Assembly (NCBI RefSeq): GCF_000284415.1
Contig: NC_017059.1
Coordinates: 3,472,440-3,506,618, forward strand
Source of the DNA: Pararhodospirillum photometricum DSM 122
GTDB lineage: Bacteria > Pseudomonadota > Alphaproteobacteria > Rhodospirillales > Rhodospirillaceae
Direction of reading: 5' to 3'
DNA: 34,179 nucleotides
Positions 1 to 9,602 of the stretch are shown here, in pieces. Both the position numbers and the translations under genes were made by a program. Numbering within the stretch: the stretch's first letter is position 1; each line of letters opens with the position of its first letter. The notes under the pieces were generated by a model, which was given only the letters and a program-made list of their open reading frames with translations, searched no databases and was not told the DNA's origin.

Positions 1-14
1 CCTCCTTCCCTTTT

Positions 15-2048
15 TTACACGCTGGCCACCTGTGCCAGGAAGCGGTCGATGGCCTCGCGCAGGGCCTGGCTCTCGCGGGTTAGGGCGGCCACCGCCTCCA
101 CCAGACCGGCGGCGCGCTCGCGGGTGTCGGCGGCCCGTTCGCGTAGGCTTTGCACATTGCGCGCCGCGTCGTGGGTACCGCTGGACACCGCCTGCACGGT
201 GGCGGCGATGTCACGGGTCGCCACGCCTTGTTCCTCGACGGCGGCGGCAATGGCGGTTCCCGTGTCGCGCACGGTGGCGATGGCCTCGGCAATACGCCGG
301 ATCCCCGCCACCGTATCGCGGGTTTTGCCCTGGACCGCCGCGACCCGCTGGCCGATCTCCTCGGTGGCTTGGCTGGTCTGGGTGGCCAGTGATTTGACCT
401 CGCCGGCCACCACGGCAAAGCCCTTGCCTGCTTCGCCGGCCCGCGCCGCCTCGATGGTGGCGTTGAGCGCTAGCAGGTTGGTTTGGGCGGCAATGGCGGT
501 GATGAGATCGACCACTTCGCCGATGCGCTCGGCGTCCAGGGACAGGGCATCCACGGCCTCGACCACCGATTGGGTCTGGCTGGCCGCCTCGTCGCTGATC
601 CCGGCCGAGCGCTGGACCTGCTGGGCAATCTCTTGGATCGAGGCCGCCAGTTCGCCCGCCGTCGCCGCCACTTGGTCAGTGTCGCGGCTGGCCTGATCCA
701 CCGCCAACGAGGCAGCCCGCGCCTCGCCCCCCGTGCGATCGGCCAGCCCATCCACCGCCTGGGCGAGGGTGCGCAGGTGATCGAGTTGGGTTTGGGTGGC
801 GGCCAGCAACTCGTGGGCAGTTTCCTCGAACACATGATTAAAGCCGGCCAGGGCCTGGGTGTGTTCGGCCAGCCGGGCCCGCTCGCGGGTGTTGTCGCGT
901 TCCAGGGTCTCGGTGGCCTGCATGGCCTGACGGAAACTCTCCAGGGCCCGGGCCAGCCGGCCGATTTCGTCGCCACGCTCCCCATCGGGCACGCGGTGCT
1001 CCAGATCCTTGCGTTCCAGGTGTCCTAAGGTGGTGATCAGCCGCCCCATGGGGCCGGTGATGCTGCGCCCCAGCAGCCACGCCAGAACCACGGCCAGCCC
1101 CACCACGGCGGTGGTGACGCCCACGGCCATCAAGGCGTTGCGGTGCAAGGCCCGTTCGATCTCCTGGCTCATCGCCTCCTGGGTGGTTTCGGCGTGGGTT
1201 TTGACCTGCTGCAAGGTCTCGACCAGCCGGTGTTCGGCCGGGATCAGGTGGGTGGTCACGGTTTCGGTGCGTGAGTCGAGCAGGGTCCGGGCCTTATGCA
1301 GACCATTGCGGTAGGTCTCAAGGGCGGCGCGGGCGCCATCCAGGCGGGTTTCTCCCGGCGTGCCCCGGGCGATGCGCTTCATGGCGCTGATCTTGGCGCC
1401 CACGGCGTCCAGGGCCGGGCCGACGATGCTGAAATCGGCGCTCTCGGGGTGGATGAAATAGGCATCGGCGGTCATGCGCGCCGTGATCAGGCGCATGCGG
1501 GCTTCTTGGGCCATGTAAACCGTGTTGGCCGACCCGGTGGCCACCGCGTCGGCGTTGACCTCGGCAAACACTTGCTCCAGGGCCTGTCCCAAGGCCCGGA
1601 CCTCGGCAAACTGAGCCTCGGCGCTGAGCTGGACCGTGGCCAGGGCGCGCAGGCCTGCATCAAGGCTGTCCAAGGTTCCCTTGAGGTCGGCCAGGGCTGC
1701 CCGATCCTCCGGCGCGACGAGGGGCGTTGCCCGGGCCAGGATCGCCGAGACTTCGGCCACGGCGTCTGGAGTTTTTTGCAAGGTCTGGAGGGTGCTGGTG
1801 GCCAGGAACAGGGCGAGGGCCCCTTGAATGTCGCGCTGCAACAACGCTTGGGCGTGATCCAGGGCAAAGCGGGCCTCGGTCAAGCGGCGCACCGTGTCTA
1901 CCTGATCGCGGGCCACGAACAGGCCCAACACCCCGCCGCTGCCCAGGCCCAGGAGCAACACCACGATCATCCCGAACCCCAGGGTGATCTTGCGTCCGAT
2001 AGACATGTCGCGGGCAAGGGCGGTCAGCCGGCCGGTCAGCGTCGCCAT
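15..2048 (-). CDS. Methyl-accepting chemotaxis protein
   Basis: This is a transmembrane chemoreceptor that signals to CheA/CheW at the inner membrane. In order it shows a short cytoplasmic N-terminus, TM1 ([17 protein letters not shown] region), a long helical periplasmic sensor domain of about 280 residues without recognisable ligand motifs, TM2 ([20 protein letters not shown]), a HAMP domain (GRSITGPM...GDEIGRLA) and the signalling domain. The hairpin tip is the conserved stretch containing [12 protein letters not shown] and [17 protein letters not shown]. The start chosen is the ATG at 2048 (MATLTGRL), giving 677 residues, because AAAGGA lies 9 nt upstream; the frame stays open further upstream, but the extra residues are not receptor-like. 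I see no terminal CheR/CheB pentapeptide. No chemotaxis genes adjoin it, so it is an orphan receptor of unknown ligand. Confidence 0.93.
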   Translation of the reverse strand: MATLTGRLTALARDMSIGRKITLGFGMIVVLLLGLGSGGVLGLFVARDQVDTVRRLTEARFALDHAQALLQRDIQGALALFLATSTLQTLQKTPDAVAEVSAILARATPLVAPEDRAALADLKGTLDSLDAGLRALATVQLSAEAQFAEVRALGQALEQVFAEVNADAVATGSANTVYMAQEARMRLITARMTADAYFIHPESADFSIVGPALDAVGAKISAMKRIARGTPGETRLDGARAALETYRNGLHKARTLLDSRTETVTTHLIPAEHRLVETLQQVKTHAETTQEAMSQEIERALHRNALMAVGVTTAVVGLAVVLAWLLGRSITGPMGRLITTLGHLERKDLEHRVPDGERGDEIGRLARALESFRQAMQATETLERDNTRERARLAEHTQALAGFNHVFEETAHELLAATQTQLDHLRTLAQAVDGLADRTGGEARAASLAVDQASRDTDQVAATAGELAASIQEIAQQVQRSAGISDEAASQTQSVVEAVDALSLDAERIGEVVDLITAIAAQTNLLALNATIEAARAGEAGKGFAVVAGEVKSLATQTSQATEEIGQRVAAVQGKTRDTVAGIRRIAEAIATVRDTGTAIAAAVEEQGVATRDIAATVQAVSSGTHDAARNVQSLRERAADTRERAAGLVEAVAALTRESQALREAIDRFLAQVASV

Positions 2049-2240
2049 CTCCAAAAATCCTTTCGCTGGGACCGTCGAGGAGAGCGGCAGTACACACCCA
2101 TTTGCGCCGTTTTTCCCGTTCTTTTTTGCCTGTTGGTGGATTTTTTCGATCACAATCAAACCATTATGGTTCCTGTGCCGAAAAGACCGATGTCTGCTAG
2201 GAGATTTTGAGGGAAGAAGGGGAGTGCGGACCAGCGGGAA

Positions 2241-2281
2241 TGAGGGGTCTGGGGAGGCCGCGCCTCCCCAGCCTGTCTTTT
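2241..2281. repeat. Palindromic intergenic repeat, copy 1
   Basis: The perfect 10-bp arms CTGGGGAGGC (2249-2258) and GCCTCCCCAG (2262-2271) enclose a 3-nt loop. GGGGTCT precedes it, and CCTGTC then T5 follow on the plus strand. It lies between two minus-strand genes, so the T-rich side does not face the direction in which the acyl-CoA dehydrogenase gene is read. It belongs to the family described in the findings. Confidence 0.85.
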
Positions 2282-2296
2282 TACCCTGGGCGGACT

Positions 2297-4063
2297 TCAG
2301 GCCGAGGCCAAGCCGTCGGCGTCGAGCGCCAGCAGATCAGCCGCTCCGGCCTTGATCGCGGCCAGATGGCCCGACGTGGCGGGAAGAAGCTGGTGCACGA
2401 AGAACGAGGCCACGGTCTGGGCCTGCTTGGCCCGCCCCGGTGCGTCCTGCGGCGCCCGCTCGGCCTGCTCGACCAGCAGCCAGCCGCCCACCACCAGCCC
2501 GGCCAGGGCCAGGAAGGGGGTGGCCGCCGCCTGGGTGGTCACAGCGTCGGCATGCTCCAAAATCCAGGCGCGGGCCGCCTCCAAATCATCCATCCCGCGC
2601 TCCAGGGCCGTCGCCAGGGCCGGGGCCGCCTTGTCCCGGGTGACGCGCATGTCGCCCAGGAGACGGGCCAGGGCTTGGCCGCCGTCGCGCACCGTCTTGC
2701 GCCCGATCAGGTCCAGGGCCTGAATGCCATTGGTGCCCTCGTAAATCGGAGTGATGCGCACGTCGCGCAACAACTGGGCGGCGCCGGTTTCCTCGATATA
2801 GCCCATACCGCCGTGCACCTGGACGCCCAGGTCGGCGACCACCACCCCCATGTTGGTGGACCAGCCCTTGGCAAGCGGGGTCAGCAGGGCGGCGCGGGCC
2901 TCGGCCTCGGCCCGGGCCACGGGATCTGGATGGCGCTCGGCCCCGTCGAGGGCGGCGGCGGTGGCCAGGGTGATCAGGCGCGCGGCCTGGGTCAGGGCCC
3001 GCATGGTCAGCAGCATGCGCCGCACGTCCGGGTGATGCACGATACTCACCGACCCCGGGCCGCGCGTCACCACGTTGGGGCCCTGCACCCGTTCGGTGGC
3101 GTAGGCCAAGGCCGCCTGGCAGGCGCGCTCGGCCACCCCCACCCCCTGGACGCCCACCCCGAGCCGGGCGTTGTTCATCATGGTGAACATGTACTCGATG
3201 CCGTGGTTTTCCTCGCCTACCAGCGTCCCGATCGCCCCGCCCTGATCACCAAAGGCCATCACACAGGTCGGGCTGCCGTGGATGCCCAACTTGTGCTCCA
3301 AGGACACGCAGCGCACGTCGTTGACCGCGTCCAGGGTGCCGGCGTCGTCCACCAGCCGGTGCGGCACGATGAACAGCGAGATCCCCTTGATGCCCGGCGG
3401 GGCATCAGGCAGGCGCGCCAGCACCATGTGGACGATGTTGTCCGTCATGTCCTGGTCGCCGTGGGTGATGAAAATCTTGGTGCCGAAGATCCGGTACATC
3501 CCCGGGCCCAGGTCCGGCGCCCGCTCGGCCCGGGTGCGTACGGCGGCCAGATCGGAGCCGGCTTGGGGCTCGGTCAGGTTCATGGTGCCCGACCACTCAC
3601 CGCTGATCAGGCGCGGCAGCCAGAAGGCCTTTTGCGCGGCTGTGCCGTGGTGGCTCAACAGTTCCACGGCGCCCGCCGTCAGCAAAGGCGCCAGGGCAAA
3701 GGCCATGTTGGCGCTTTGCCACATCTCTTGCACGGCGGTCGCCACCAGCCACGGCAGGCCCTGGCCTCCGTGTTCGGGATCAAAGGGCACGCCGTTCCAG
3801 CCGCCCTCGCAGAACTGGCGGTAGGCGTCGGGGAAGCCCTCGGGGGTGATGACCCGCCCGTCCTCCAGGTGGCAGCCCTGGCGGTCGGCCACTGTGTGCA
3901 GGGGGGCTAACACCCCTTCGGCGACTTTCCCCGCTTCTTCCAAGATGGCGGCCACCAGATCATCGCTGACCTCCTCGCAGCCCGGCAACGCGGCCACCTC
4001 GGCGAGGCCGGCCGTGCGCAGGGCCAGGGTTAGGTCGGCAATCGGTGCTTTGTAGACAGTCAT
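2297..4063 (-). CDS. Acyl-CoA dehydrogenase, long DmdC-like type
   Basis: This is a FAD-dependent acyl-CoA dehydrogenase of 588 residues, about 200 longer than classical short/medium-chain enzymes. That length and the opening [10 protein letters not shown] are characteristic of the subfamily that includes 3-(methylthio)propanoyl-CoA dehydrogenase (DmdC). Visible elements are the N-terminal helical region, the central segment with [12 protein letters not shown] (flavin/substrate region) and [11 protein letters not shown], and the YEGTNGIQ motif with Glu442 at the position of the family's catalytic base. A C-terminal extension follows. The start is the ATG at 4063. There is no partner ETF or acyl-CoA ligase gene nearby, so the substrate is unknown; DmdC-like proteins are often annotated for dimethylsulfoniopropionate breakdown, but that is only one possibility. 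Confidence 0.9.
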   Translation of the reverse strand: MTVYKAPIADLTLALRTAGLAEVAALPGCEEVSDDLVAAILEEAGKVAEGVLAPLHTVADRQGCHLEDGRVITPEGFPDAYRQFCEGGWNGVPFDPEHGGQGLPWLVATAVQEMWQSANMAFALAPLLTAGAVELLSHHGTAAQKAFWLPRLISGEWSGTMNLTEPQAGSDLAAVRTRAERAPDLGPGMYRIFGTKIFITHGDQDMTDNIVHMVLARLPDAPPGIKGISLFIVPHRLVDDAGTLDAVNDVRCVSLEHKLGIHGSPTCVMAFGDQGGAIGTLVGEENHGIEYMFTMMNNARLGVGVQGVGVAERACQAALAYATERVQGPNVVTRGPGSVSIVHHPDVRRMLLTMRALTQAARLITLATAAALDGAERHPDPVARAEAEARAALLTPLAKGWSTNMGVVVADLGVQVHGGMGYIEETGAAQLLRDVRITPIYEGTNGIQALDLIGRKTVRDGGQALARLLGDMRVTRDKAAPALATALERGMDDLEAARAWILEHADAVTTQAAATPFLALAGLVVGGWLLVEQAERAPQDAPGRAKQAQTVASFFVHQLLPATSGHLAAIKAGAADLLALDADGLASA

Positions 4064-4180
4064 GCGCTTTTCTCCCGATGGGGCGGCCGGGCCTTCCCCT
4101 CCCGGCGCTCAGGCCGAAGGGTGCACAACCGGGGGCCTTCCGGCAACAGCGCAGCGCAAAATGGGCGGGGCGAAAAAAGG

Positions 4181-4213
4181 AAGGCTGGGGAGGCGGGCCT
4201 CCCTAGACCCCTC
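4181..4213. repeat. Palindromic intergenic repeat, copy 2 (left half of an inverted pair)
   Basis: The arms are CTGGGGAGGC (4185-4194) and GCCTCCCTAG (4197-4206), with one mismatch. AAGG lies on the left and ACCCC on the right, so its orientation is opposite to copy 3. The pair sits in the divergent 307-nt region between the acyl-CoA dehydrogenase start and the lipoprotein start (4064-4370). I see no gene in that region. Confidence 0.8.
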
Positions 4214-4241
4214 CAATCCTGGGGCTTCCTTCATGCGAGGT

Positions 4242-4272
4242 GGGGTCTGGGGAGGCCCGCCTCCCCAGCCTT
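4242..4272. repeat. Palindromic intergenic repeat, copy 3 (right half of an inverted pair)
   Basis: Perfect arms lie at 4247-4256 and 4259-4268, with GGGGT on the left and CCTT on the right. With copy 2 it forms a mirror-image pair separated by about 30 nt in a 5'-to-5' intergenic region, where no terminator would be expected. Confidence 0.85.
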
Positions 4273-4370
4273 CCTTCGGTCTTCCATGAACCGACCCCGA
4301 GACGGCTGGTCAGGACGCCCGGGGTGTGGTACCAGAGTCACGTTTTCATGCTCCCCGGAGGACGCCGCTC

Positions 4371-5060
4371 ATGGCTCATCGCGTCTTGTCCGGCCTGCGT
4401 TCGCGCGGCCCGGCTCGATCTTCCTTTGTTTCGATCTCGTCGGCGGGGGCGGCTCTGCTCCTGCTGGCCGCGTGTGCCTCGGATCCCACCCCGGCCCCGA
4501 CCGTTTCCCAGGCGACCCCGACCCTGCCCGCGTCCGCCGCCACCACCCCGACGCAGGTTGCCGCTGCCTCGTCCGCCCCGTGTCATCCGTCGCGCGACGA
4601 CGCCGCGATCGCGGTGCGGGCCTTGCAAAGCCATCTGATGGTGGCCGGGCTGTCGTGTGGTCAGTCCGCGTCCTACAACCAGTTTGTGACGAAGTTCCAG
4701 TCCGATCTGGCCAGCCACGGCCAGTCGCTCACCGGCTACTATAGCCGGCAGTACGGCGGCAAGGGTGCCAATCAGTTGAATACCGCCGTCACCCGCATGG
4801 CCAATGAGGCTGCCACCCGCTTCATGCAGGACCGCTCCGGGTACTGCGGCGAGGCCCAGGCCGCGTTTGAAGCCCTTCAGGCTGTCCGCTCCGGTGGTCT
4901 GGTGGACTTCGTGGTTGCCCAGCACCCGTTCGCCGTCCAGGCTCCGGCGTGCTCGACCGCTACGGCCGACAACACCCCGATCACGCCGACCAAAGGCAAG
5001 GGGACCCCGACCAAAAAGGCGGCCAAGGCTCCTGAGAAGAAGCCTGTGGCGAAGAAGTAA
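4371..5060 (+). CDS. Predicted lipoprotein of unknown function
   Basis: This is a 229-residue protein with an N-terminal signal peptide and a lipobox (LAAC, Cys35), so it is probably lipidated and membrane-anchored in the periplasm. A Pro/Thr/Ala-rich linker (about residues 37-75) follows, then a helical domain of about 115 residues with conserved-looking Cys and Trp-free sequence, then a Lys-rich tail (PTKKAAKAPEKKPVAKK) that could bind peptidoglycan or nucleic acid. The ATG at 4371 has a GGAGG 9 nt upstream (4357-4361), which favours it over the upstream in-frame GTG. I do not recognise the family. Its 3' end faces the DUF3035 gene, with the shared palindrome at 5061-5092 between them. Confidence 0.75.
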   Translation: MAHRVLSGLRSRGPARSSFVSISSAGAALLLLAACASDPTPAPTVSQATPTLPASAATTPTQVAAASSAPCHPSRDDAAIAVRALQSHLMVAGLSCGQSASYNQFVTKFQSDLASHGQSLTGYYSRQYGGKGANQLNTAVTRMANEAATRFMQDRSGYCGEAQAAFEALQAVRSGGLVDFVVAQHPFAVQAPACSTATADNTPITPTKGKGTPTKKAAKAPEKKPVAKK

Positions 5061-5092
5061 AAAAAGGCTGGGGAGGCTTGGCCTCCCCAGAC
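5057..5092 (-). terminator. Palindrome copy 4 acting as rho-independent terminator
   Basis: The arms are 5068-5077 and 5081-5090. Read on the minus strand, the stem is followed by CC and seven T residues (A-run at 5059-5065). It therefore fits a factor-independent terminator for the DUF3035 lipoprotein gene, whose stop is at 5104. It also overlaps the end of the convergent lipoprotein gene on the plus strand. Confidence 0.75.
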
Positions 5093-5103
5093 CGCTTTGT
5101 TCC

Positions 5104-5673
5104 TTAGAACAGGCCTTCGAGCAGGCCGCGTTCCCGGCGTTCGATGGTCGGCGTGTGTCCCTCGGTGACGGGACGGCCGAGCGACTGATTTTCCCGCAAG
5201 CGCTTCAATTCGGCCTCGGCATCGACGGCCTTGCCCGGATCCTCCTCCGGCGCCCGCCAGAACACCAGGCGGTCGGTAAATGTGCGCTCTTCCTTGGCCA
5301 GGACCGAGGTCTCGCGATTGACGATGTCGCGAATACCCGGCACGGCCCGGTCGGTTCCCGCCTGACGCAACAAGACATTTTCCCCCGGCGTTGTTCCGCT
5401 CAAGGGGGCGGCGCCGGCTTGTCCCATCAAGGCGGTGCGGGCGACATCGCGCGGCGAGATCTCCTGCGGCCGCTCGGCGCCGGGCTGGGGCGGGCGAAGG
5501 TTGAAGTCGGGCGGCAGGGCCAGGGGGGCCCGGGTGACAACCTTGAATTCATCGGGAGGCTGGCGTTCCAGGCCGAGGGTCTTCTTGGTTTCGCCGCACG
5601 CTCCCAGCGCGAGGGCGGCGACCACGAGAAGGGGCACGGCAACAGACGCGCGCGAAGGGGTGAACGGGCTCAT
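5104..5673 (-). CDS. DUF3035-family lipoprotein
   Basis: This is a 189-residue protein with a signal peptide ending in the lipobox LGAC (Cys26), so it is an outer- or inner-membrane lipoprotein. The motif PDEFKVVTRAPLALPPDFNLRPP is the hallmark of the DUF3035 family, which is common in alphaproteobacteria and usually encoded just after lspA. Its function is not established. Here it follows lspA with a gap of 59 nt on the same strand, so it is probably in the ileS-lspA transcription unit. A product that itself needs signal peptidase II is thus encoded beside that enzyme. The start is the ATG at 5673; a GGAG lies about 13 nt upstream. Confidence 0.85.
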   Translation of the reverse strand: MSPFTPSRASVAVPLLVVAALALGACGETKKTLGLERQPPDEFKVVTRAPLALPPDFNLRPPQPGAERPQEISPRDVARTALMGQAGAAPLSGTTPGENVLLRQAGTDRAVPGIRDIVNRETSVLAKEERTFTDRLVFWRAPEEDPGKAVDAEAELKRLRENQSLGRPVTEGHTPTIERRERGLLEGLF

Positions 5674-5732
5674 GGCGGGAGTCTATCTCCTGGAGGCAAC
5701 CGGAAGAAAAAGGCGACGCCGGGCTCTGGACG

Positions 5733-6250
5733 TTAGTCCCCGGCGCTGCGCCGAGGGCCAACGTCGCGACGCAGCAGGGCTTCCCCAATCAGAAGCGCCG
5801 CCCCCGTGCTGATGGCCGCATCGGCAAGGTTGAAGGCTGGCCAGTGATAGCCAAACCCATGGACATCAAGAAAATCCACCACCGCGCCGTACAACACGCG
5901 ATCGATTACGTTGCCCAGCGCGCCCCCGATGACAAGGCCCAGGGCGAAAACCTGCAAGGATGTCTCGGCACGGCGGAGCCACACCAACAAAAACACGGTA
6001 ATGCCTGCGGCCAGCCCGGACAAGATCCAGGCGTTCCATGGGCCGTCGTTGTTCATGACCCCGAAGCTTACCCCCGGTTCCACACCAGCACCAAATTGAA
6101 AAAGGGGGTGATCTCCAAGACCCGGGGTGGGTTCATCACCACGTCCAGGATCCAGGTCTTGAGGAGCTGGTCAAGGCCCATCAAGATCCCGGCCACCCCG
6201 AGGCCGCTGGCAAGGCGGCGTCGGAGCAAGGCGGCCCCCAGACCCCTCAT
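5733..6250 (-). pseudogene. lspA: Lipoprotein signal peptidase (signal peptidase II), frameshifted
   Basis: This encodes the inner-membrane aspartyl protease that removes signal peptides from prolipoproteins. The N-terminal part (from the ATG at 6250, MRGLGAALL) carries TM1 and the conserved FFNLVLVWNRG. It then hits TAA directly after a run of five G (C5 at 6071-6075 on the plus strand). The rest continues in another frame from GVSFGVMNNDGP to the stop at 5733. It keeps three membrane segments and both catalytic aspartates in NVIDR and FNLADA. One extra G in the run restores a full-length protein of about 172 residues. The start codon overlaps the ileS stop (ATGA), suggesting translational coupling. 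The gene is normally essential for growth with lipoproteins, so either the sequence lacks one base here or slippage is used. Confidence 0.9.
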
Positions 6251-9066
6251 GCCGAGGCCTGGGTCAGGACACTGTCGCAGCGCCCACAGGTCCCAGGATG
6301 GGCGTGGGTGCCAACATCGGGCAGGATCTTCCAGCAGCGCTGGCACTTGTCGCCCTCGGCCACCTGCACGACCACCGCCACGTCGGTGACGTCCTCCAGG
6401 GTGTGGGCGCCTTCGGGGGCCGGGGTTTGGGCGCTGTCTACCAGGGAGAGGCCCGAGGTGATGCACAACTCGGCCATGTCGAGGCCGGCGCACGCGGCCA
6501 GCCGTTCGGCCGAGGCATACACCACCGGGTGGGCCTGAACGCTGGCGCCCAGCACCTTGTCGGCACGGGCCCGCTCTAAGGCGCCGGTCACCACCCGGCG
6601 CAGCCCGCGCACCTGAGCCCAGCGCGTCGCCAGGGCCTCGTCGCGCCAGCCGGCCGGCGTCTCGGGGAAGAGCTGGAGATGCACCGAGTCGGTCTCGCTG
6701 GGGAAGCGGGTCAGCCACGCCTCTTCCGCCGTGAAGCAGATAAACGGCGCGAGCCACGTCACCAGACGGTTGAACACCAGATCAATGACCGTGCGGCAGG
6801 CCCGGCGCGTCGGCGAGGTGGGACCGTCGCAGTAGAGCACGTCCTTGCGGACATCGAGGTAAAACGCCGAGAGGTCCAAGGTGCAGAAGGTGTTGAGCGC
6901 CTGGAACAACTCATGGAAGCTGAAGGACTGGCAGCAGGCGCGCACCTGCTCGTCGAGTCCCGCCAGATGGTGCAGCACCCAGCGCTCCAACTCCGGCATC
7001 GACGCCACGTCGGTGACCCGCTCGCTCTCGTCGAAGCCCTCCAAGGCGCCGAGCAAGAAGCGCAAGGTGTTGCGCAGGCGGCGGTAGGTCTCGGTGGTTT
7101 GCTTCAGGATTTCGGGGCCAAAGCGGATGTCATTGGTATAGTCCGACGACACCACCCACAGGCGCAAAATGTCGGCGCCCAGGGTCGAGACCACCTTTTG
7201 TGGGCTTTCGGCATTGCCCTTCGACTTGGAGAACTTGTCGCCCTTCTCGTCGAGCAAGAAGCCATGGGTCAGCACCGCGTCATAGGGGGCGCGCCCACGG
7301 GTGCCGCAGCTTTCCAGCAAGGAGGTGTGGAACCAGCCGCGATGCTGGTCCGAGCCCTCCAGGTACAGATCAGCCGGCCACTTCAGGTCCTCGCGGGCTT
7401 CCAGCACGAAGGCATGGGTGCAGCCGCTGTCAAACCACACCTCGACAATGTCGCGCACCGGCTCGAAGTCGGCCGGGTCGTAGTCGGGGCCCAGGAAGCG
7501 ACGCGGATCCTCAGTGTACCACGCATCGGCGCCCTCGGCCTCGAAGGCCTGGGCAATGCGTTCGATCACCGCCGGATCGCGCAGGGGCTCGCCGGTCTTC
7601 TTGTTGACAAACAAGGCAATCGGCACCCCCCAGGCCCGCTGGCGCGACACGCACCAGTCCGGCCGGCTCTCGATCATCGCGCCAATGCGGTTGCGGCCGC
7701 GCGGCGGCACCCAGCGGGTGTCCTCGATCGCCTGAAGCGCCTTGGCCCGCAGGTCGTTCGTCTCCATCGAGATGAACCACTGCGGCGTGTTGCGGAAGAT
7801 CAAGGGCGCCTTGGAGCGCCAGGAATGGGGGTAGCTGTGGGTCAGGCTGCCATGCGCCAGCAAGGCCCCGGCCTCGGTCATCGCCGCCAGCACCGCCGGC
7901 GCCACCTTGAACACGTGCTGACCGGCAAACAGCGGCACATGCGCCATATACAGGCCGTCGCCGTCCACCGTGTCGGGCGGCTGGATTCCATGGGCGCGCC
8001 CCAGGAAATAGTCGTCCTCGCCGTGGCCCGGGGCGATGTGGACAAAGCCTGTTCCCTGATCGGCGGTCACGAAGTCGCCGGCCAGCAGCGGCACGTCATA
8101 GTCATAGCCCCGGCCGCGCCAGGGGTGGGCGCACACCGTGCCGGCGAGCGCGGTGCCCGGCAGGGTGGCACTCACCTCGTGGCCGCTGATCTTGGCGTGG
8201 GCCAGAACATCGGCCAGGAGGTCTTCGCCGACCACCAGGGTTTCGCCAACCCGGGCCAGCGCGCCTTCGGCAACCGCCGTCACCTTGACCACGGCATAGG
8301 AGAGGCCCGCGCCATAGGCGACCGCCCGGTTGCCCGGCATGGTCCACGGCGTGGTCGTCCAGATCACCACCGAGGCCCCGGCCAGCGCCGGCTGGGCGGG
8401 GGTGACCACGGGAAAGCGTACCCAGATGGTGGTCGAGGTGTGGTCTTGGTATTCCACTTCGGCATCGGCCAGGGCGGTCTTTTCCACCACCGACCACAAC
8501 ACCGGCTTGGCGCCCTTGTAGAGCCCGCCGTTCATCAAGAACTTGCCCAGTTCGCGCACGATGCGCGCCTCGGCGGCATAGGCCATGGTGGTGTAGGGGG
8601 TCTTCCAGTCGCCGACGATGCCCAGGCGCTTGAACTCCTCGCGCTGAATGGCAATCCATTCCTCGGCGAAGGCGCGGCACTCGCGGCGGAAGGCCACGAC
8701 GTCCACGTCGTCCTTGTTTTGGCCCTTGGCGCGGTAGCGTTCCTCGATCTTCCACTCGATGGGCAGGCCGTGGCAGTCCCAGCCCGGGACATAATTGCTG
8801 TCCTTGCCCATCATCTGCTGCGAGCGGGTAATCACGTCCTTCAAGATTTTGTTGAGGGCGTGGCCGTTGTGCAGGTGGCCGTTGGCGTAGGGCGGGCCGT
8901 CGTGCAGGACAAACTTGTCGCGCCCGCGCGCGGCATCGCGCAGGCGGGCATACAGGTCCAGCCGTTCCCAGCGCGCGAGAATCTCCGGCTCTTTGTCGGC
9001 CAGGCCGGCTTTCATGGGAAACGCGGTGGTGGGAAGGAAGACGGTGGACTTGTAATCAGCGGTCAT
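6247..9066 (-). CDS. ileS: Isoleucyl-tRNA synthetase
   Basis: This is a class I aminoacyl-tRNA synthetase of 939 residues that charges tRNA-Ile in the cytoplasm. The Rossmann fold carries the HxGH signature as HNGH (residues 66-69, after DGPPYANGHL). The large CP1 editing domain follows, then the second signature DKFSKSKGN (KMSKS variant), the anticodon-binding domain and a C-terminal zinc module with CQRC and CGRC. Length and order match bacterial IleRS. The ATG at 9066 (MTADYKST) is preferred over an upstream in-frame TTG because family members begin here; the ribosome binding site is weak. It is the first gene of ileS-lspA-DUF3035. Confidence 0.97.
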   Translation of the reverse strand: MTADYKSTVFLPTTAFPMKAGLADKEPEILARWERLDLYARLRDAARGRDKFVLHDGPPYANGHLHNGHALNKILKDVITRSQQMMGKDSNYVPGWDCHGLPIEWKIEERYRAKGQNKDDVDVVAFRRECRAFAEEWIAIQREEFKRLGIVGDWKTPYTTMAYAAEARIVRELGKFLMNGGLYKGAKPVLWSVVEKTALADAEVEYQDHTSTTIWVRFPVVTPAQPALAGASVVIWTTTPWTMPGNRAVAYGAGLSYAVVKVTAVAEGALARVGETLVVGEDLLADVLAHAKISGHEVSATLPGTALAGTVCAHPWRGRGYDYDVPLLAGDFVTADQGTGFVHIAPGHGEDDYFLGRAHGIQPPDTVDGDGLYMAHVPLFAGQHVFKVAPAVLAAMTEAGALLAHGSLTHSYPHSWRSKAPLIFRNTPQWFISMETNDLRAKALQAIEDTRWVPPRGRNRIGAMIESRPDWCVSRQRAWGVPIALFVNKKTGEPLRDPAVIERIAQAFEAEGADAWYTEDPRRFLGPDYDPADFEPVRDIVEVWFDSGCTHAFVLEAREDLKWPADLYLEGSDQHRGWFHTSLLESCGTRGRAPYDAVLTHGFLLDEKGDKFSKSKGNAESPQKVVSTLGADILRLWVVSSDYTNDIRFGPEILKQTTETYRRLRNTLRFLLGALEGFDESERVTDVASMPELERWVLHHLAGLDEQVRACCQSFSFHELFQALNTFCTLDLSAFYLDVRKDVLYCDGPTSPTRRACRTVIDLVFNRLVTWLAPFICFTAEEAWLTRFPSETDSVHLQLFPETPAGWRDEALATRWAQVRGLRRVVTGALERARADKVLGASVQAHPVVYASAERLAACAGLDMAELCITSGLSLVDSAQTPAPEGAHTLEDVTDVAVVVQVAEGDKCQRCWKILPDVGTHAHPGTCGRCDSVLTQASA

Positions 9067-9192
9067 GGCGCTTGATCTCAACCATCAGGGGCACGGAAAC
9101 CACCCCCGCCGGACGCCCGCCCGGCCGGGATGGTCATGGATAGCCCACAAGCGCGCGCGCCTTCAATGCTTAAAGGAGGGATGGGACGAGGG

Positions 9193-9225
9193 AAGGCTGG
9201 GGAGGCTCGCCTCCCCAGACCCCAC
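9193..9225. repeat. Palindromic intergenic repeat, copy 5 (left half of second inverted pair)
   Basis: The perfect arms are 9197-9206 and 9209-9218, with AAGG on the left and ACCCC on the right. It lies upstream of ileS, about 130 nt from its start codon, and downstream of the RHH gene. Confidence 0.85.
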
Positions 9226-9240
9226 CGTCCTGGGGAGAGA

Positions 9241-9275
9241 GGGGTCCTGGGGAGGCGAGCCTCCCCAGCCTTCCC
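9241..9275. repeat. Palindromic intergenic repeat, copy 6 (right half of second inverted pair)
   Basis: The perfect arms are 9247-9256 and 9259-9268, with GGGGTC on the left and CCTT on the right. It mirrors copy 5 with a CCTGGGG stretch between them, the same architecture as copies 2 and 3. It is 8 nt from the stop of the RHH gene. Confidence 0.85.
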
Positions 9276-9282
9276 TTACCCT

Positions 9283-9546
9283 CTAGAGTTCCGCGCGAAG
9301 GTCCGGACTGGCCCCCTCGCCGTCGCTGCGATAGGCGGCCAGAACGTGAATGCGAATGGCGCTCGACAGGTTTCCCGTGCGTCGGGCGTCAATATCGGTG
9401 ACCAGATCGTTGACCGAGATCCCGCGCCGGCGCGCGAGATCTTTCAGGGCATCCCAGAAGGGTTCCTCCAGGGAAACACTGGTGCGATGTCCCGCAATGG
9501 TGACGGATCGTTTGCGTACCATCGGGTCCGGGACGACGTTATCCAT
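9283..9546 (-). CDS. Ribbon-helix-helix protein (RHH_4 type)
   Basis: This is a small protein of 87 residues. The core KRSVTIAGHRTSVSLEEPFWDALKDLA, followed by RRGISVNDLVTDID and NLSSAIRIHVL, matches the RHH_4 family of predicted DNA-binding ribbon-helix-helix proteins found in alphaproteobacteria, often near fumarase and sspB genes, as here. Its target is unknown. The start is the ATG at 9546. It lies 56 nt downstream of the TfoX-like gene on the same strand and is probably the last gene of the sspB-fumA group. No toxin-like partner is visible, so an antitoxin role is not supported. Confidence 0.8.
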   Translation of the reverse strand: MDNVVPDPMVRKRSVTIAGHRTSVSLEEPFWDALKDLARRRGISVNDLVTDIDARRTGNLSSAIRIHVLAAYRSDGEGASPDLRAEL

Positions 9547-9602
9547 GCGTCTGCCAAGCTCCTCGGAAGGTGAGTGATGAAAACAAGGGGGAGAACAAAA
9601 AC

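Noticed and set aside
2207..3910. Long plus-strand frame opposite the acyl-CoA dehydrogenase
   Set aside because: It is an antisense shadow caused by high GC content, of low complexity and rich in His/Gly/Gln. Similar long shadows opposite ileS, valS and fumA were dropped for the same reason.
6247..9066. HNGH and KFSKS in place of HIGH and KMSKS in IleRS as a sign of inactivity
   Set aside because: The second residue of HxGH and the methionine of KMSKS vary in class I synthetases; the catalytic residues and the zinc module are intact.
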